From: Desulfosporosinus meridiei DSM 13257
GTDB lineage: Bacteria; Bacillota; Desulfitobacteriia; Desulfitobacteriales; Desulfitobacteriaceae
Direction: 5' to 3'
Length of the DNA: 64,000 nt
Assembly (NCBI RefSeq): GCF_000231385.2
Contig: NC_018515.1
Location: forward strand, 1,306,501-1,370,500
A program made the translations under genes and the position numbers. Position 1 is the first letter of the stretch; every line of letters begins with the position of its first letter. Below the pieces are notes generated by a model that saw only the letters and a list, made by a program, of their open reading frames with translations, did no database searches and was not told the DNA's origin. Positions 50,079 to 58,887 of the stretch are shown piece after piece.

Positions 50079-50134
50079 AGTTAGATTTAAATAGTTAGAT
50101 TTAAATAGTTAGATTTAAATAGTTAGATTTAAAT
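50079..50134 (+). repeat. Four perfect 14-bp tandem repeats
   Basis: AGTTAGATTTAAAT repeated four times without a mismatch. Each unit contains the self-complementary ATTTAAAT. The spacer continues to 50377 without a gene. Confidence 0.9.
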
Positions 50135-50377
50135 TGAAGATCTTAATTACTTGAGTTTGTATAATCTTCATTTGAACCGTTATCAAGAAGAAGCACGAGA
50201 CCGTCAATTATGTGTAGGTATATAGAATAAGTGGTCAGAGGCCTGAGGGCTGAAAGGTTCATCCAAAAGAATCTGACTTGTAATACGACAGATAGATTCT
50301 TCAGATTATCAACTGAGGAAGTTTCCATAATGTTTGTGCCCCCGAGATGAGGAGATTTCCCTTAAGGAGAAATGAAC

Positions 50378-51772
50378 ATGGGTATAGTATTAAACGGTGG
50401 AACTATTGTTACGGCTGCAGACCAGTATCAAGCAGACGTCCGCATTGAAGGCGAGAGAATTGTGGCTATTGGCTGCGATATCAAGCAACCTGGTGACCAG
50501 GCAATAGATGTGGATGGCTGCTTTTTATTTCCGGGTGGAATTGACCCCCATACTCACTTCGACCTCCCCATGGGAGATTTTTCAACCTCAGACGATTTCT
50601 TTTCGGGTACTAAAGCAGCAATTTTAGGTGGAACAACAACCATTCTTGACTTTGCAACTCAGTTTAAAGGTGAAACTCTAAAAGAGGGACTGGCGAACTG
50701 GCACATAAAAGCGAAAGATAAGAGTTATGTAGACTATGGTTTTCATATGGCAATCACGGATTGGAATGAAGCCATTGCTAATGAAATGAAAGTGTTAGTT
50801 GAAGAAGACGGAGTATCGTCCTTCAAGCTTTACATGGCTTATAAGAACAGTTTGCAAGTGGATGATCAGGCACTTTTACAAGCTTTGCGTCAAGCAGGGG
50901 AATCCGGCGGGCTGGTTTGTGTACACTGTGAGAATGGTGATATAGTGTATGACTTAGTTCATGAACATCTAAAACAGGGAAAAACCACCCCCAAATATCA
51001 TCCCTTATCCCGTCCTCCTGAAGTAGAAGAGGAGGCAACTCAAAGAGCCATTACCCTCGCTCAGATAGCAGGGGCACCTCTCTATGTTGTCCATTTATCC
51101 TGCAGCGGAGCTCTTCAAGCAGTGACCAATGCAAAACTAAAGGGACTGGAGATTTACGCAGAAACCTGTCCCCAATACCTCTTGTTAAATGACAGCTATT
51201 ACAATGCTGAAGGATTTAACGGAGCCAAATATGTGATTTCACCGCCTTTGCGCCCAATTCAGCATCAGGAAATATTGTGGTCCGGCTTAAACACCGGAGT
51301 CTTAGATGTTGTTGCTACGGATCATTGCGCGTTTAATTATAAAGGACAAAAAGATAAAGGCCTTAATGATTTTAGCAAAATTCCCAATGGAGCTGCCGGG
51401 GTAGAAACCCGCATGGGATTAATATATACTCACGGCGTTTTGTCGGGAAAATTATCAATAAATGATTTCGTGGCTTTAACCTCTACAAATGCAGCTAAGC
51501 TGTTCGGATTGTTTCCCCGTAAAGGAACCATTGCTCCCGGAAGTGATGCTGATATAGTGGTATGGGACCCGCGCCAATCAACAGTCATAAAAGCTGAAGA
51601 GTTACATCAGCAGGTAGATTATACTCCTTACGAAGGTTTTAAGCGGTCCGGTCAAGCGATTCACGTATTCTTACGGGGTAAGCAGGTTGTTCAGGATGGT
51701 CAGTTAAAGGAGGATAAACCTGCGGGGATATACTTATCCCGAAAGCCATTCCTCAAGAGAAAGGTCGGGTAA
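50378..51772 (+). CDS. hyuA: Dihydropyrimidinase / hydantoinase
   Basis: A 464-residue cyclic amidohydrolase. The metal site is PGGIDPHTHFDLP near 54-66, the carboxylated lysine sits in SSFKLYMAYKN near 147, and CVHCENGD, YVVHLSC and the late VATDHCAFN complete the set. It hydrolyses cyclic ureides such as hydantoins or dihydropyrimidines. In E. coli the homologue HyuA lies with ygeW/ygeX/ygeY and is part of the urate gene set, where a five- or six-membered ureide ring must be opened. I choose the ATG at 50378, seven bases from AAGGAG; an ATG six bases earlier is too close. The next gene starts three bases past its stop. Confidence 0.92.
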   Translation: MGIVLNGGTIVTAADQYQADVRIEGERIVAIGCDIKQPGDQAIDVDGCFLFPGGIDPHTHFDLPMGDFSTSDDFFSGTKAAILGGTTTILDFATQFKGETLKEGLANWHIKAKDKSYVDYGFHMAITDWNEAIANEMKVLVEEDGVSSFKLYMAYKNSLQVDDQALLQALRQAGESGGLVCVHCENGDIVYDLVHEHLKQGKTTPKYHPLSRPPEVEEEATQRAITLAQIAGAPLYVVHLSCSGALQAVTNAKLKGLEIYAETCPQYLLLNDSYYNAEGFNGAKYVISPPLRPIQHQEILWSGLNTGVLDVVATDHCAFNYKGQKDKGLNDFSKIPNGAAGVETRMGLIYTHGVLSGKLSINDFVALTSTNAAKLFGLFPRKGTIAPGSDADIVVWDPRQSTVIKAEELHQQVDYTPYEGFKRSGQAIHVFLRGKQVVQDGQLKEDKPAGIYLSRKPFLKRKVG

Positions 51773-51774
51773 CA

Positions 51775-54333
51775 ATGTATACGATTGATATTAACGGCGC
51801 AGTTCATAATGTGCAAGAGGATAAGAATCTCCTGGATTTCTTGCGTGACGAGGTTCAGGTAACCTCTCTCAAAAACGGATGTGGAGAAGGTGCTTGCGGT
51901 GCTTGTATGCTCTTAGTCGACGGAAAGGCAATGAGAGCTTGTATTCTCACTGTTGCCAAAGCATCCGGGAAAAAACTTTTAACTGTCGAAGGGCTGTCAG
52001 AGCGAGAAAAGGAGGCCTATACTTGGGCCTTTGCCGAAGCCGGCGCGGTACAATGCGGTTTTTGTATCCCCGGAATGATTATCAGTGCTAAAGCCTTAAT
52101 TGATAAGAATCCTAATCCTACGGCTCAAGAGATAAAGCAAAGTATTCGTGGGAATATATGCCGCTGCACAGGGTATATCAAGATAGAGCTGGGGATATCA
52201 TTAGCTGCGCAAGTCCTTAGAGGGGAAATACACCCGAAGTCACTTCAGGCCAGTGCAGGAATTGGAACGAGTATTCAACGAGTTGATGCTCGTGAAAAAG
52301 CAATGGGAACCGGACAATATGTGGATGATATGCATGTGGAAAACATGCTGCATGCAGCAGTTTTAAGAACCAAATACCCGAGAGCAATTGTCAAAGCCAT
52401 TGATATTTCTCCAGCCCTTGCCTATCCTGGGGTTGAAGCCGTCTTAACAGCAGAAGACATTCCGGCAGATCGCAACCATGGTCACATTTTCCATGATTGG
52501 CCGACTCTGGTTTCCATCGGACAAGAAACCAGGTATATAGGGGATGCCATTGCTTTAGTAGCTGCTCAAACCAAACAACAAGCCAGAGAAGCTGTGGCAT
52601 TGATCAAAGTTGAGTATGAAGAGCTTAAACCTATTTTAAGCCCGACAGAAGCGCTTGCTGATGGGGCTCCTCGTATTCACGAGAAAGGAAATCTGTTAAG
52701 CACAACTAAGATTAAGCGAGGGAATACCGAAGAAGCCCTGGCCAAATCAGCCTTTGTGGTTACCAATCATTTCTCGACTCCTCCTACTGAACATGCTTTT
52801 ATGGAACCTGAAAGTGCCCTAGCTATCCCTCAAGAGGATGGGGGAATTACTGTTTATGTTGGGGATCAAAGTGTGTATGATGATCAACATGGAATTATGG
52901 CTATGTTGGGTCTGCCGGAGGAAAAAGTCCGGATAATCAGCAAACTGGTTGGTGGCGGTTTCGGTGGTAAAGAGGATCTAAGTGTCCAGCACCATGCGGC
53001 ATTGCTGGCAGTGAAAACCCAAAAACCTGTAAAGCTAACCTTTACTCGGCAAGAGAGCATCTTAGTTCATCCTAAGCGGCATGCCATGGAATTAGAGGTT
53101 ACCACAGGCTGTGATGAAAAGGGAAAACTGACGGCTATGGTAGCTAAGATTGTTGCGGATACCGGAGCCTATGCTTCTTTAGGAACAGCAGTTCTCCAGC
53201 GTGCTTGTACTCATGCCAGCGGTCCTTATCAAATAGATAATGTCGATATTACCGGCTTATGCGTCTATACCAATAATCCCCCCGCCGGTGCCTTTAGAGG
53301 TTTCGGTGTTCCGCAGTCTGCCTTTGCATCTGAAACACATATGGATCTTTTAGCTGAAAAAGTCGGGATTTCTCCTTGGGAAATTCGCTATCTTAATGCT
53401 CTGGAACCGGGGATGGTTAATTCCACGGGGCAGATCACAGATGAAGGAACCGCTATTAAGGAAACACTTCGTGCAGTTCGTGAAGTCTACGAAGCACATC
53501 CTCACGCAGCAGGTATTGCCTGCTCCATGAAAAATACCGGCATTGGAGTAGGACTGCCTGATACCGGCAGGGTAAAACTAAAAATTATTAATGGCAAAGC
53601 TGTCGTCCTGACAAGTGCTGCCTGCATCGGCCAGGGCTTTGCTACTATTGCAACTCAGATCGTCCATGAAGCAACAGGACTGCCTTTAGAAAAAATTGAA
53701 GTTGGAGCTCCTGATACAGGCTTAACCCCTAACTCTGGGACGACAACTGCCTCACGTCAGACGATGTTCAGCGGCGAAGCCGTACGTCAAGCGTCTTTAA
53801 AAATGCAGCAAGCAATGCATGCCTCCACTCTTGAGGAATTAGAAGGTCAAGAGTTCTATGGCGAATACTTTGGAAAAACCGATCCCATGGACTCGGATAA
53901 GCCAAACCCCATCAGTCACGTGGCCTATAGTTATGCAACTCAGGTGGTTTTACTGAATGAACAGGGAATGGTGGAAAAAGTTATAGCTGCTCATGATGTG
54001 GGAAGGGCTATCAATCCAAAAGCAATAGAAGGCCAGATTGAAGGCGGAGTATGCATGGGTTTGGGCTATGCTCTGCGGGAAGATTTCCCTCTGCTAAATG
54101 GAGTCCCCACTGCTAAGTATGCTAAGTTAGGACTGTTGCGCTCAACGGAAATGCCTGATGTGGAGTCCGTAATCATTGAAAAGAACTCATCCCCCTTAGC
54201 TTATGGGGCTAAAGGAGTAGGAGAGATTGCCTCGATTCCGACGGCTCCGGCTGTAGCGTCGGCTTACTACAAATTTGATGGCAAGCTGCGATGCGCTTTG
54301 CCTTTGCGAGATACTCCTTATAACAAGAAATAG
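51775..54333 (+). CDS. xdhD: Fused FeS-molybdopterin hydroxylase (XdhD / selenium-dependent type)
   Basis: An 852-residue fusion. Residues 1-160 carry the two [2Fe-2S] sites (GCGEGACGACMLLVDG, CGFCIPG, ICRCTGY). Residues 165-852 form the Mo-binding part: RVDAREKAMGTGQYVDDM, VGGGFGGKEDLSV, GAFRGFGVPQSAFASE, and catalytic Glu in GAKGVGEIASIP. No FAD module is attached or adjacent, so it must use another electron partner. The gene is directly ahead of the yqeC-mocA-yqeB maturation genes, as expected for selenium-dependent Mo hydroxylases; the selenium would be a labile cofactor ligand, and no in-frame TGA is needed. Probable purine hydroxylase or, working in reverse, a reductase. Confidence 0.9.
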   Translation: MYTIDINGAVHNVQEDKNLLDFLRDEVQVTSLKNGCGEGACGACMLLVDGKAMRACILTVAKASGKKLLTVEGLSEREKEAYTWAFAEAGAVQCGFCIPGMIISAKALIDKNPNPTAQEIKQSIRGNICRCTGYIKIELGISLAAQVLRGEIHPKSLQASAGIGTSIQRVDAREKAMGTGQYVDDMHVENMLHAAVLRTKYPRAIVKAIDISPALAYPGVEAVLTAEDIPADRNHGHIFHDWPTLVSIGQETRYIGDAIALVAAQTKQQAREAVALIKVEYEELKPILSPTEALADGAPRIHEKGNLLSTTKIKRGNTEEALAKSAFVVTNHFSTPPTEHAFMEPESALAIPQEDGGITVYVGDQSVYDDQHGIMAMLGLPEEKVRIISKLVGGGFGGKEDLSVQHHAALLAVKTQKPVKLTFTRQESILVHPKRHAMELEVTTGCDEKGKLTAMVAKIVADTGAYASLGTAVLQRACTHASGPYQIDNVDITGLCVYTNNPPAGAFRGFGVPQSAFASETHMDLLAEKVGISPWEIRYLNALEPGMVNSTGQITDEGTAIKETLRAVREVYEAHPHAAGIACSMKNTGIGVGLPDTGRVKLKIINGKAVVLTSAACIGQGFATIATQIVHEATGLPLEKIEVGAPDTGLTPNSGTTTASRQTMFSGEAVRQASLKMQQAMHASTLEELEGQEFYGEYFGKTDPMDSDKPNPISHVAYSYATQVVLLNEQGMVEKVIAAHDVGRAINPKAIEGQIEGGVCMGLGYALREDFPLLNGVPTAKYAKLGLLRSTEMPDVESVIIEKNSSPLAYGAKGVGEIASIPTAPAVASAYYKFDGKLRCALPLRDTPYNKK

Positions 54334-54519
54334 ATGGTTTTACATCCTGTCGGGCTCTGGGGCGGAGCGATTTTCAGCTGTGTTAACCCGTGCGAAGACG
54401 GTGCTGCAAGAAAGTTTAACTTTTCATCCCCTGATGGTGCCGCCTAAGTAGCTGCATGAGGGTCTACTGTACTCTGAAAAACACCCAAAATAATACTTAC
54501 GAATAATAGACCCGAAAGA
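54334..54519. other. Leader side of the 54.5-kb structured element
   Basis: No gene. GGGTCTA (about 54461) can pair with TAGACCC (about 54507), making a stem that abuts the main helix of the following element. The whole 54334-54776 spacer may be one transcript leader. Confidence 0.35.
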
Positions 54520-54706
54520 CAGGGCGGCTTCGATCCACAGGAGTGAACCCATTGCATGGAGAGGCGGTAAAGCCCACAAGCTGACCTGGGGAAGCGGAGC
54601 CACGGGTTCACCTCAGGTATTACCCAGTGGTTTGGCGGAGCTCCCAGGACAGCGCGTGGGCCAGCCTTGGAATGCTGAGTGATCGGATGTGGGCGAAGCC
54701 GCCCTG
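54520..54706 (+). ncRNA. Candidate structured RNA upstream of the Mo/Se maturation genes
   Basis: A perfect 13-bp helix, CAGGGCGGCTTCG (54520-54532) with CGAAGCCGCCCTG (54694-54706), encloses about 160 bases. Inside, GTGAACCC pairs with GGGTTCAC (54604-54611), leaving unpaired purine-rich strips such as GGGGAAGCGGAGCCAC. A closed multi-stem domain ahead of molybdenum hydroxylase genes invites comparison with the Moco/Tuco riboswitch, but I cannot align it convincingly to that consensus. There is no long open frame. Confidence 0.5.
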
Positions 54707-54776
54707 CCCCGAGCGACCCCTATTTTTCCATCCTCTACAGTTACCACGGTTAGAAAAATATGGTTAAGGAGAAATT

Positions 54777-55661
54777 ATGAGTAGTTCGAGGTTAACCGCC
54801 GGACTGAAAACAGAGAGCGGCAGCCTATGGAATATGACCAGAAAATCACCTGTGACTACCTTCATCGGGGCTGGCGGAAAAACAACCTGTGTCCGATCCC
54901 TGACTCGCGAAATCCTATCCGCGGGTTTACAAGTTGTAGCGACGACAACAACAAAAGTTTATCCCGAGAACCAAATGAGTGCCTGGAAGAGTCCCGGCCC
55001 TCCTCCTCCAAATGAAAAGGGTGCTTGGTTCTGGTATGATAGAACTGAGGAGGAGAGCGGAAAGTGGATTGGACCTTCGCTCAAAGCCGTTGATGAAGCT
55101 ATCGCTGAGGATCTTCTGACATCGGAGCAGCAAAGCAGCCAGGCAGGTGTTCAGTGCGGAAGCGAAGGTCTAATTAAACCTTATTGGGTGATAGAGGGAG
55201 ATGGGGCTCGAGAACGCAAACTAAAGTGTTGGGAGACCTACGAACCGCAAATTCCTAAGCAGACGGATTGTGCAGTGTTAATGTTAGATCGTGGGCTATG
55301 GGGAAATGTTCTGCAGGTCGACCAAGTTCATAGACCTCATCTCTGTCAGGATCTTCTGGGAAAGGTCTGGAACGCTGAGAGTGCTTGGAGTTATTTTCTG
55401 AGATCTCCTGTCTTTGCTTCTCAATATAGGGAAATGTCTTGGGTTATTCTCTTAAATGGCCCAGGGAAAATTATTGAAAATAAGCAAGTAATAGATCCTA
55501 TTGATCCCGTAGATCTATTACTTGCCCTCAAGGATAGATGGGAAGAAATGCAAGGGAATCTTAATACTGACAGTGAATGTGAAGAAAAGCGGCCGTGTAA
55601 TTTGCGTATAGCCGTAGGGGATGCCAAAGAGGGGGAGTTGCGATGGTTCGATTTGTGGTAA
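54777..55661 (+). CDS. yqeC: Selenium-dependent hydroxylase accessory protein YqeC
   Basis: A 294-residue P-loop protein: the nucleotide loop is FIGAGGKTTCVRSLTREI near 28-45, then VVATTTTKVYPE and the ligand strip YWVIEGDGARERKLKCW. This matches the YqeC family, found only with selenium-dependent molybdenum hydroxylases. It is thought to help load selenium or mature the Mo cofactor. ATG after AAGGAGAAATT. Its stop lies 19 bases inside the following gene, so the two are translationally coupled. Together with YqeB it marks the neighbouring hydroxylases as selenium-dependent candidates. Confidence 0.85.
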   Translation: MSSSRLTAGLKTESGSLWNMTRKSPVTTFIGAGGKTTCVRSLTREILSAGLQVVATTTTKVYPENQMSAWKSPGPPPPNEKGAWFWYDRTEEESGKWIGPSLKAVDEAIAEDLLTSEQQSSQAGVQCGSEGLIKPYWVIEGDGARERKLKCWETYEPQIPKQTDCAVLMLDRGLWGNVLQVDQVHRPHLCQDLLGKVWNAESAWSYFLRSPVFASQYREMSWVILLNGPGKIIENKQVIDPIDPVDLLLALKDRWEEMQGNLNTDSECEEKRPCNLRIAVGDAKEGELRWFDLW

Positions 55662-56272
55662 TGGCTGCCGGTTTAGCCAGTCGAATGGGTAAAGACAAGC
55701 TGGCCCTCCCCTGGAAGGATACCACTGTACTGGGGCATGTATTAGATACAGTCTTGGCAGTTGTTAAAAATCAACCAAGTTCTTTGGCATCCGAGATGGA
55801 GATTCAGGTAGTCGCGCGGCAGCCCATTGAGAATTATGTTTCGGAAGATAGGATCGGGGAGTTTTATCAGCACAACGGGATCTGGCTTTTAGATCCCAAT
55901 CCCAGGCCTTTGGCCGAAACCATTAAGATAGGGTTACAAGATCTGAACAGTGAGGTTCACAGTTACGCATTCTTACAAGGTGATCAGGTAGGCGTTACTG
56001 CTCAGATGTTGTCGGCCTGCTTGGCAGAGGTTATTAAGTATTCTCCCGACTTTCTTGTACCAATGACTGGGGAAACAGCTGGATCTCCCGTCTTTTTTCA
56101 TAAGCGATATGTTCCGGAATTGTTCGCTCTTCAAGGGGAACAAGGGGGAAGAGTGGTTTTAAATCGTTATCCGGATCGATGGCGGAAGTTACCAGTTGAA
56201 GAAAGCTGTTTAAATGATGTTGATACCCCTGAGCAATACCAAGCTTTATTTAGCCAACATAATGTTTTTTAG
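55643..56272 (+). CDS. mocA: MocA/MobA-like nucleotidyltransferase
   Basis: A 209-residue GT-A-type nucleotidyltransferase. The NTP site MAAGLASRMGKDKLALPW at residues 7-24 and the FLQGDQVGVTAQML strip place it with MocA/YgfJ, which add CMP (or a related nucleotide) to molybdopterin to form the dinucleotide cofactor of xanthine oxidase-family enzymes. The ATG at 55643 lies inside the end of yqeC. It should supply all three Mo hydroxylases of this locus. Confidence 0.85.
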   Translation: MVRFVVMAAGLASRMGKDKLALPWKDTTVLGHVLDTVLAVVKNQPSSLASEMEIQVVARQPIENYVSEDRIGEFYQHNGIWLLDPNPRPLAETIKIGLQDLNSEVHSYAFLQGDQVGVTAQMLSACLAEVIKYSPDFLVPMTGETAGSPVFFHKRYVPELFALQGEQGGRVVLNRYPDRWRKLPVEESCLNDVDTPEQYQALFSQHNVF

Positions 56273-56290
56273 GATAAGGAGAAGTATGCC

Positions 56291-57136
56291 ATGTACAGTA
56301 AACTGGTGATGAATGGACCGGTAGTTTTAATTCGTGGGGCAGGAGAACAAGCTTCCGGAGTAGGTTGGGCTTTGGCCAAAGCGGGGTTTCGAGTGGTAAT
56401 GACGGAAGTCGCTAAGCCCTTAATGGTGCGCTGGCCGGTTTGTTATGGGACGGCAGTTGAAGAAGGTCGATGGCAGGTTGAAGGGATTACTGCTTGCCGT
56501 GTAGATTCACCATCCTTGGGTTGGGAAACTGCTTGGCAAGCTGGAGAGATTCCGATTATAGTCGATCCTGATTTAGAGGTGTTACCGGCGCTTAAACCGG
56601 AGATATTGGTTGACGCTATCATGGCCAAGCAAAACTTAGGAACAAAGCGGAATATGGCCCCAATGACCATCGGTTTGGGACCAGGGTTTACTGCCGGTGA
56701 AGACGTAGACCTTGTTATAGAAACTAATCGTGGGCATAATCTGGGCAGGATTATTTATTCTGGACCGGCCCAGCCTAATACAGGTATTCCGGGGGATGTC
56801 AAGGGTATTTCGAAAGACCGTGTGGTCTATTCAACTATTACCGGGATTTTCAGAGCAAAGCGAGATATTGGGGAACAGGTTTCGGCAGGAGATTGTTTAG
56901 GTGAAATTGAGGACGGCATACAGACTGCAAAGGTCATTACCTTGATTGACGGGGTTTTAAGAGGTTTATTAAGGACTAATACCCAAATCTCAGCAAACAT
57001 TAAAGTTGGGGATATCGATCCTCGGGGGCAAAAAGAGTATTGTTGGACGATTTCGGAAAAAGCACGTGCTATAGGGGCAGCCGTTTTATTGAGTATCATG
57101 GAATCCGGTTTAATTAGCCCAACCCTCAATAAGTAG
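56291..57136 (+). CDS. yqeB: Selenium-dependent Mo hydroxylase maturation protein YqeB
   Basis: A 281-residue member of the YqeB/EF2563 family, defined by co-occurrence with selenium-dependent molybdenum hydroxylases. It opens with a Rossmann-type VLIRGAGEQASGVGWAL, then VDAIMAKQNLGTKRNMAP, and IGLGPGFTAGEDVDLVIET. Its chemistry is not established; a redox or selenium-transfer role in cofactor maturation is supposed. It starts 19 bases past mocA with AAGGAGAAG. It is the last gene of this unit; a strong hairpin with a T8 tail lies about 300 bases downstream. Confidence 0.87.
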   Translation: MYSKLVMNGPVVLIRGAGEQASGVGWALAKAGFRVVMTEVAKPLMVRWPVCYGTAVEEGRWQVEGITACRVDSPSLGWETAWQAGEIPIIVDPDLEVLPALKPEILVDAIMAKQNLGTKRNMAPMTIGLGPGFTAGEDVDLVIETNRGHNLGRIIYSGPAQPNTGIPGDVKGISKDRVVYSTITGIFRAKRDIGEQVSAGDCLGEIEDGIQTAKVITLIDGVLRGLLRTNTQISANIKVGDIDPRGQKEYCWTISEKARAIGAAVLLSIMESGLISPTLNK

Positions 57137-57440
57137 AAGGTTTCAGGTGGCTTGTTATTATGATTGGTCTACAACTGTAATATTGAGACAAATTAATGCA
57201 GGCCTCTTTAACATAGAAAATAGTGGATCATTTGTAAGATTATTTTTTGAATTAGAAAGAAGGATATTTCAGATCCATATCGAATTTGTATATTATAGAA
57301 TGAATTTACTTTATTGTTATACAAATTCTCTATGTTTTGTTACCCGCTGAGTCCGAACTGATTTTAGAGTCCTAGAATAATTGAATACTGTTTCTTTTAC
57401 TCATATATCCCTGATAATTGGATCGGGGGTTTCTACGAGG
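57137..57440. other. AT-rich gene-free stretch
   Basis: A 67-codon open frame here has no binding site and unconvincing composition. I see no operator or repeat. Confidence 0.4.
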
Positions 57441-57508
57441 CAACCGTAATTGCTTCTCTATGAGCCAGAGATGGTTCATAGAATCCAGCAATAGAGGTTG
57501 TTTTTTTG
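57441..57508 (+). terminator. Multi-part hairpin with T8 tail
   Basis: Nested pairings CAACC/GGTTG, ATTGCT/AGCAAT and CTATGAGCC/GGTTCATAG form a long interrupted stem ending in TTTTTTTT. It could end the yqeB transcript or act as an attenuator in the leader of the following hydroxylase operon. Confidence 0.7.
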
Positions 57509-57580
57509 TGTGCCCAAAAGTTGACAGAAAATTTAAACACTTAACAACAGGACTCTTAGAATGATAATAGGGGTGAGAAA

Positions 57581-58423
57581 ATGAAGTATTTTCAACCGCA
57601 GAGCGTAGAAGAGGCATTAGAAATTGCTCATACATCTGAGGCAACTTTCTTAGCCGGAGGAACAGATCTTGTACTTCATATGCGCACGGGAAAAGTCCAG
57701 CCCTTAGGTCTGATAGACCTGGGCAAGATTTCAGTACTGCGAGAAATAAAGGAAATTGAAGGATCTTTGGAGATCGGAAGTATGGCAACCTTTGCTGAAT
57801 TAGGAAAAAGTGAGCTTGTTTTTCAGAAGGCCCATGCCCTTTGGCAAGCCTGTCAAACAATGGGTTCTCCGCAAATACGCAATCAAGCAACTTTAGGCGG
57901 AAACCTGGGTAATTGTTCCCCGGCAGCGGATGGTTTGCCGGCCCTATTGGCCTTAGGAGCGGAGGTCTGTCTAAATACAAAGACAGGAAAAGAGATTTTA
58001 TCCGTAGAGTCTCTTCTGAGCCGGACACCTCTGCTGGAGCAGGGAACTCTGATCAGAGGATTCCGCATTCCCGTGAATGGACAGAAAACTGGGTTCGCTA
58101 AGTTAGGCAGGCGAAAAGCCCTGGCTATTGCTCGTCTCAGTGTTGCAATCTCAGTCCAATTAAATGGAGGTCGAACAGATAATGTTCGCGTTGCTTTAGG
58201 GGCAGTTGGCAGACGTGCTTTCTTAAGTGAAGCTCTGGGTCAAGAATTAAGTGGACAAGAATTGAATAATGAATTGCTGGAAAAGGGTGTTTTAGAAGTT
58301 CAGCAGATTGTGCGAGAGGCATTAGGAACTCGTGCCTCCGCGCCCTATAAGAGAGTAGCTGTAGCCGGAGTCTTTCGTGAGGCTTTGACATCCATCATTC
58401 CTGAGGGGGGGACAATAGTATGA
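57581..58423 (+). CDS. Mo hydroxylase FAD subunit (NdhF-like)
   Basis: The 280-residue FAD subunit of a second complete Mo hydroxylase. FAD motifs: FLAGGTDLVLHMRTG near 24-38 and IRNQATLGGNLGNCSPAAD near 101-119. It is the first of four overlapping genes (FAD, FeS, Mo-large, Mo-medium), the same order as nicotinate dehydrogenase NdhFSLM of Eubacterium barkeri. In this locus a purine or related N-heterocycle is the more likely substrate (inference). ATG after AGGGGTGAG; its end overlaps the next start by four bases. Confidence 0.87.
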   Translation: MKYFQPQSVEEALEIAHTSEATFLAGGTDLVLHMRTGKVQPLGLIDLGKISVLREIKEIEGSLEIGSMATFAELGKSELVFQKAHALWQACQTMGSPQIRNQATLGGNLGNCSPAADGLPALLALGAEVCLNTKTGKEILSVESLLSRTPLLEQGTLIRGFRIPVNGQKTGFAKLGRRKALAIARLSVAISVQLNGGRTDNVRVALGAVGRRAFLSEALGQELSGQELNNELLEKGVLEVQQIVREALGTRASAPYKRVAVAGVFREALTSIIPEGGTIV

Positions 58424-58887
58424 TAGAGATTAAACTTGTCGTCAATGAAAAGCCATATACCTTGAACGTAGAACCAAGTGAACGTCTCATTGATGCTTTG
58501 CGCAACCGTTTAGGGCTCCTGGGAACCAAAGAAGGGTGTGGGGAAGGAGAATGCGGAGCCTGCACCATTATTATGGACGGTAAAACTGTCAACTCCTGTC
58601 TTGTCTTGGCTGCTCAAGCCAATGGGAGTGTGCTTACAACCATTGAAGGAGTAGGGAATCGTCGTTCTCCCCATGCGGTACAAAAGGCTTTTGTAGAAGT
58701 TGGAGCTGTTCAATGTGGCTTTTGTACTCCGGGCATGGTTTTGTCAGCCAAGAATTTATTAGATAAGAACCCTCGCCCCAGTGAAACTGAGATAGGGATT
58801 GCCATGTCTGGGAATCTTTGTCGCTGTACTGGGTACGATAAAATCTTGCGTGCTGTGAAAATTGCCGCTGAGGAGGGAAAACAATGA
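58420..58887 (+). CDS. Mo hydroxylase 2Fe-2S subunit (NdhS-like)
   Basis: A 155-residue subunit with both [2Fe-2S] sites: GCGEGECGACTIIMDG, then CGFCTPGMVLS and LCRCTGYDK. It is short and regular for the family. ATGA overlaps with both neighbours link it to the FAD gene before and the Mo gene after. It carries electrons from the split Mo subunits to FAD. Confidence 0.9.
   Translation: MIEIKLVVNEKPYTLNVEPSERLIDALRNRLGLLGTKEGCGEGECGACTIIMDGKTVNSCLVLAAQANGSVLTTIEGVGNRRSPHAVQKAFVEVGAVQCGFCTPGMVLSAKNLLDKNPRPSETEIGIAMSGNLCRCTGYDKILRAVKIAAEEGKQ

Noticed and set aside
51775-54333. Possible selenocysteine (in-frame TGA) in the selenium-linked hydroxylases
   Set aside because: All the hydroxylase frames are continuous to family-typical ends; selenium in these enzymes is a labile cofactor ligand and not selenocysteine.
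57147-57350. 67-codon frame after yqeB
   Set aside because: AT-rich, no binding site, composition unlike neighbouring proteins.
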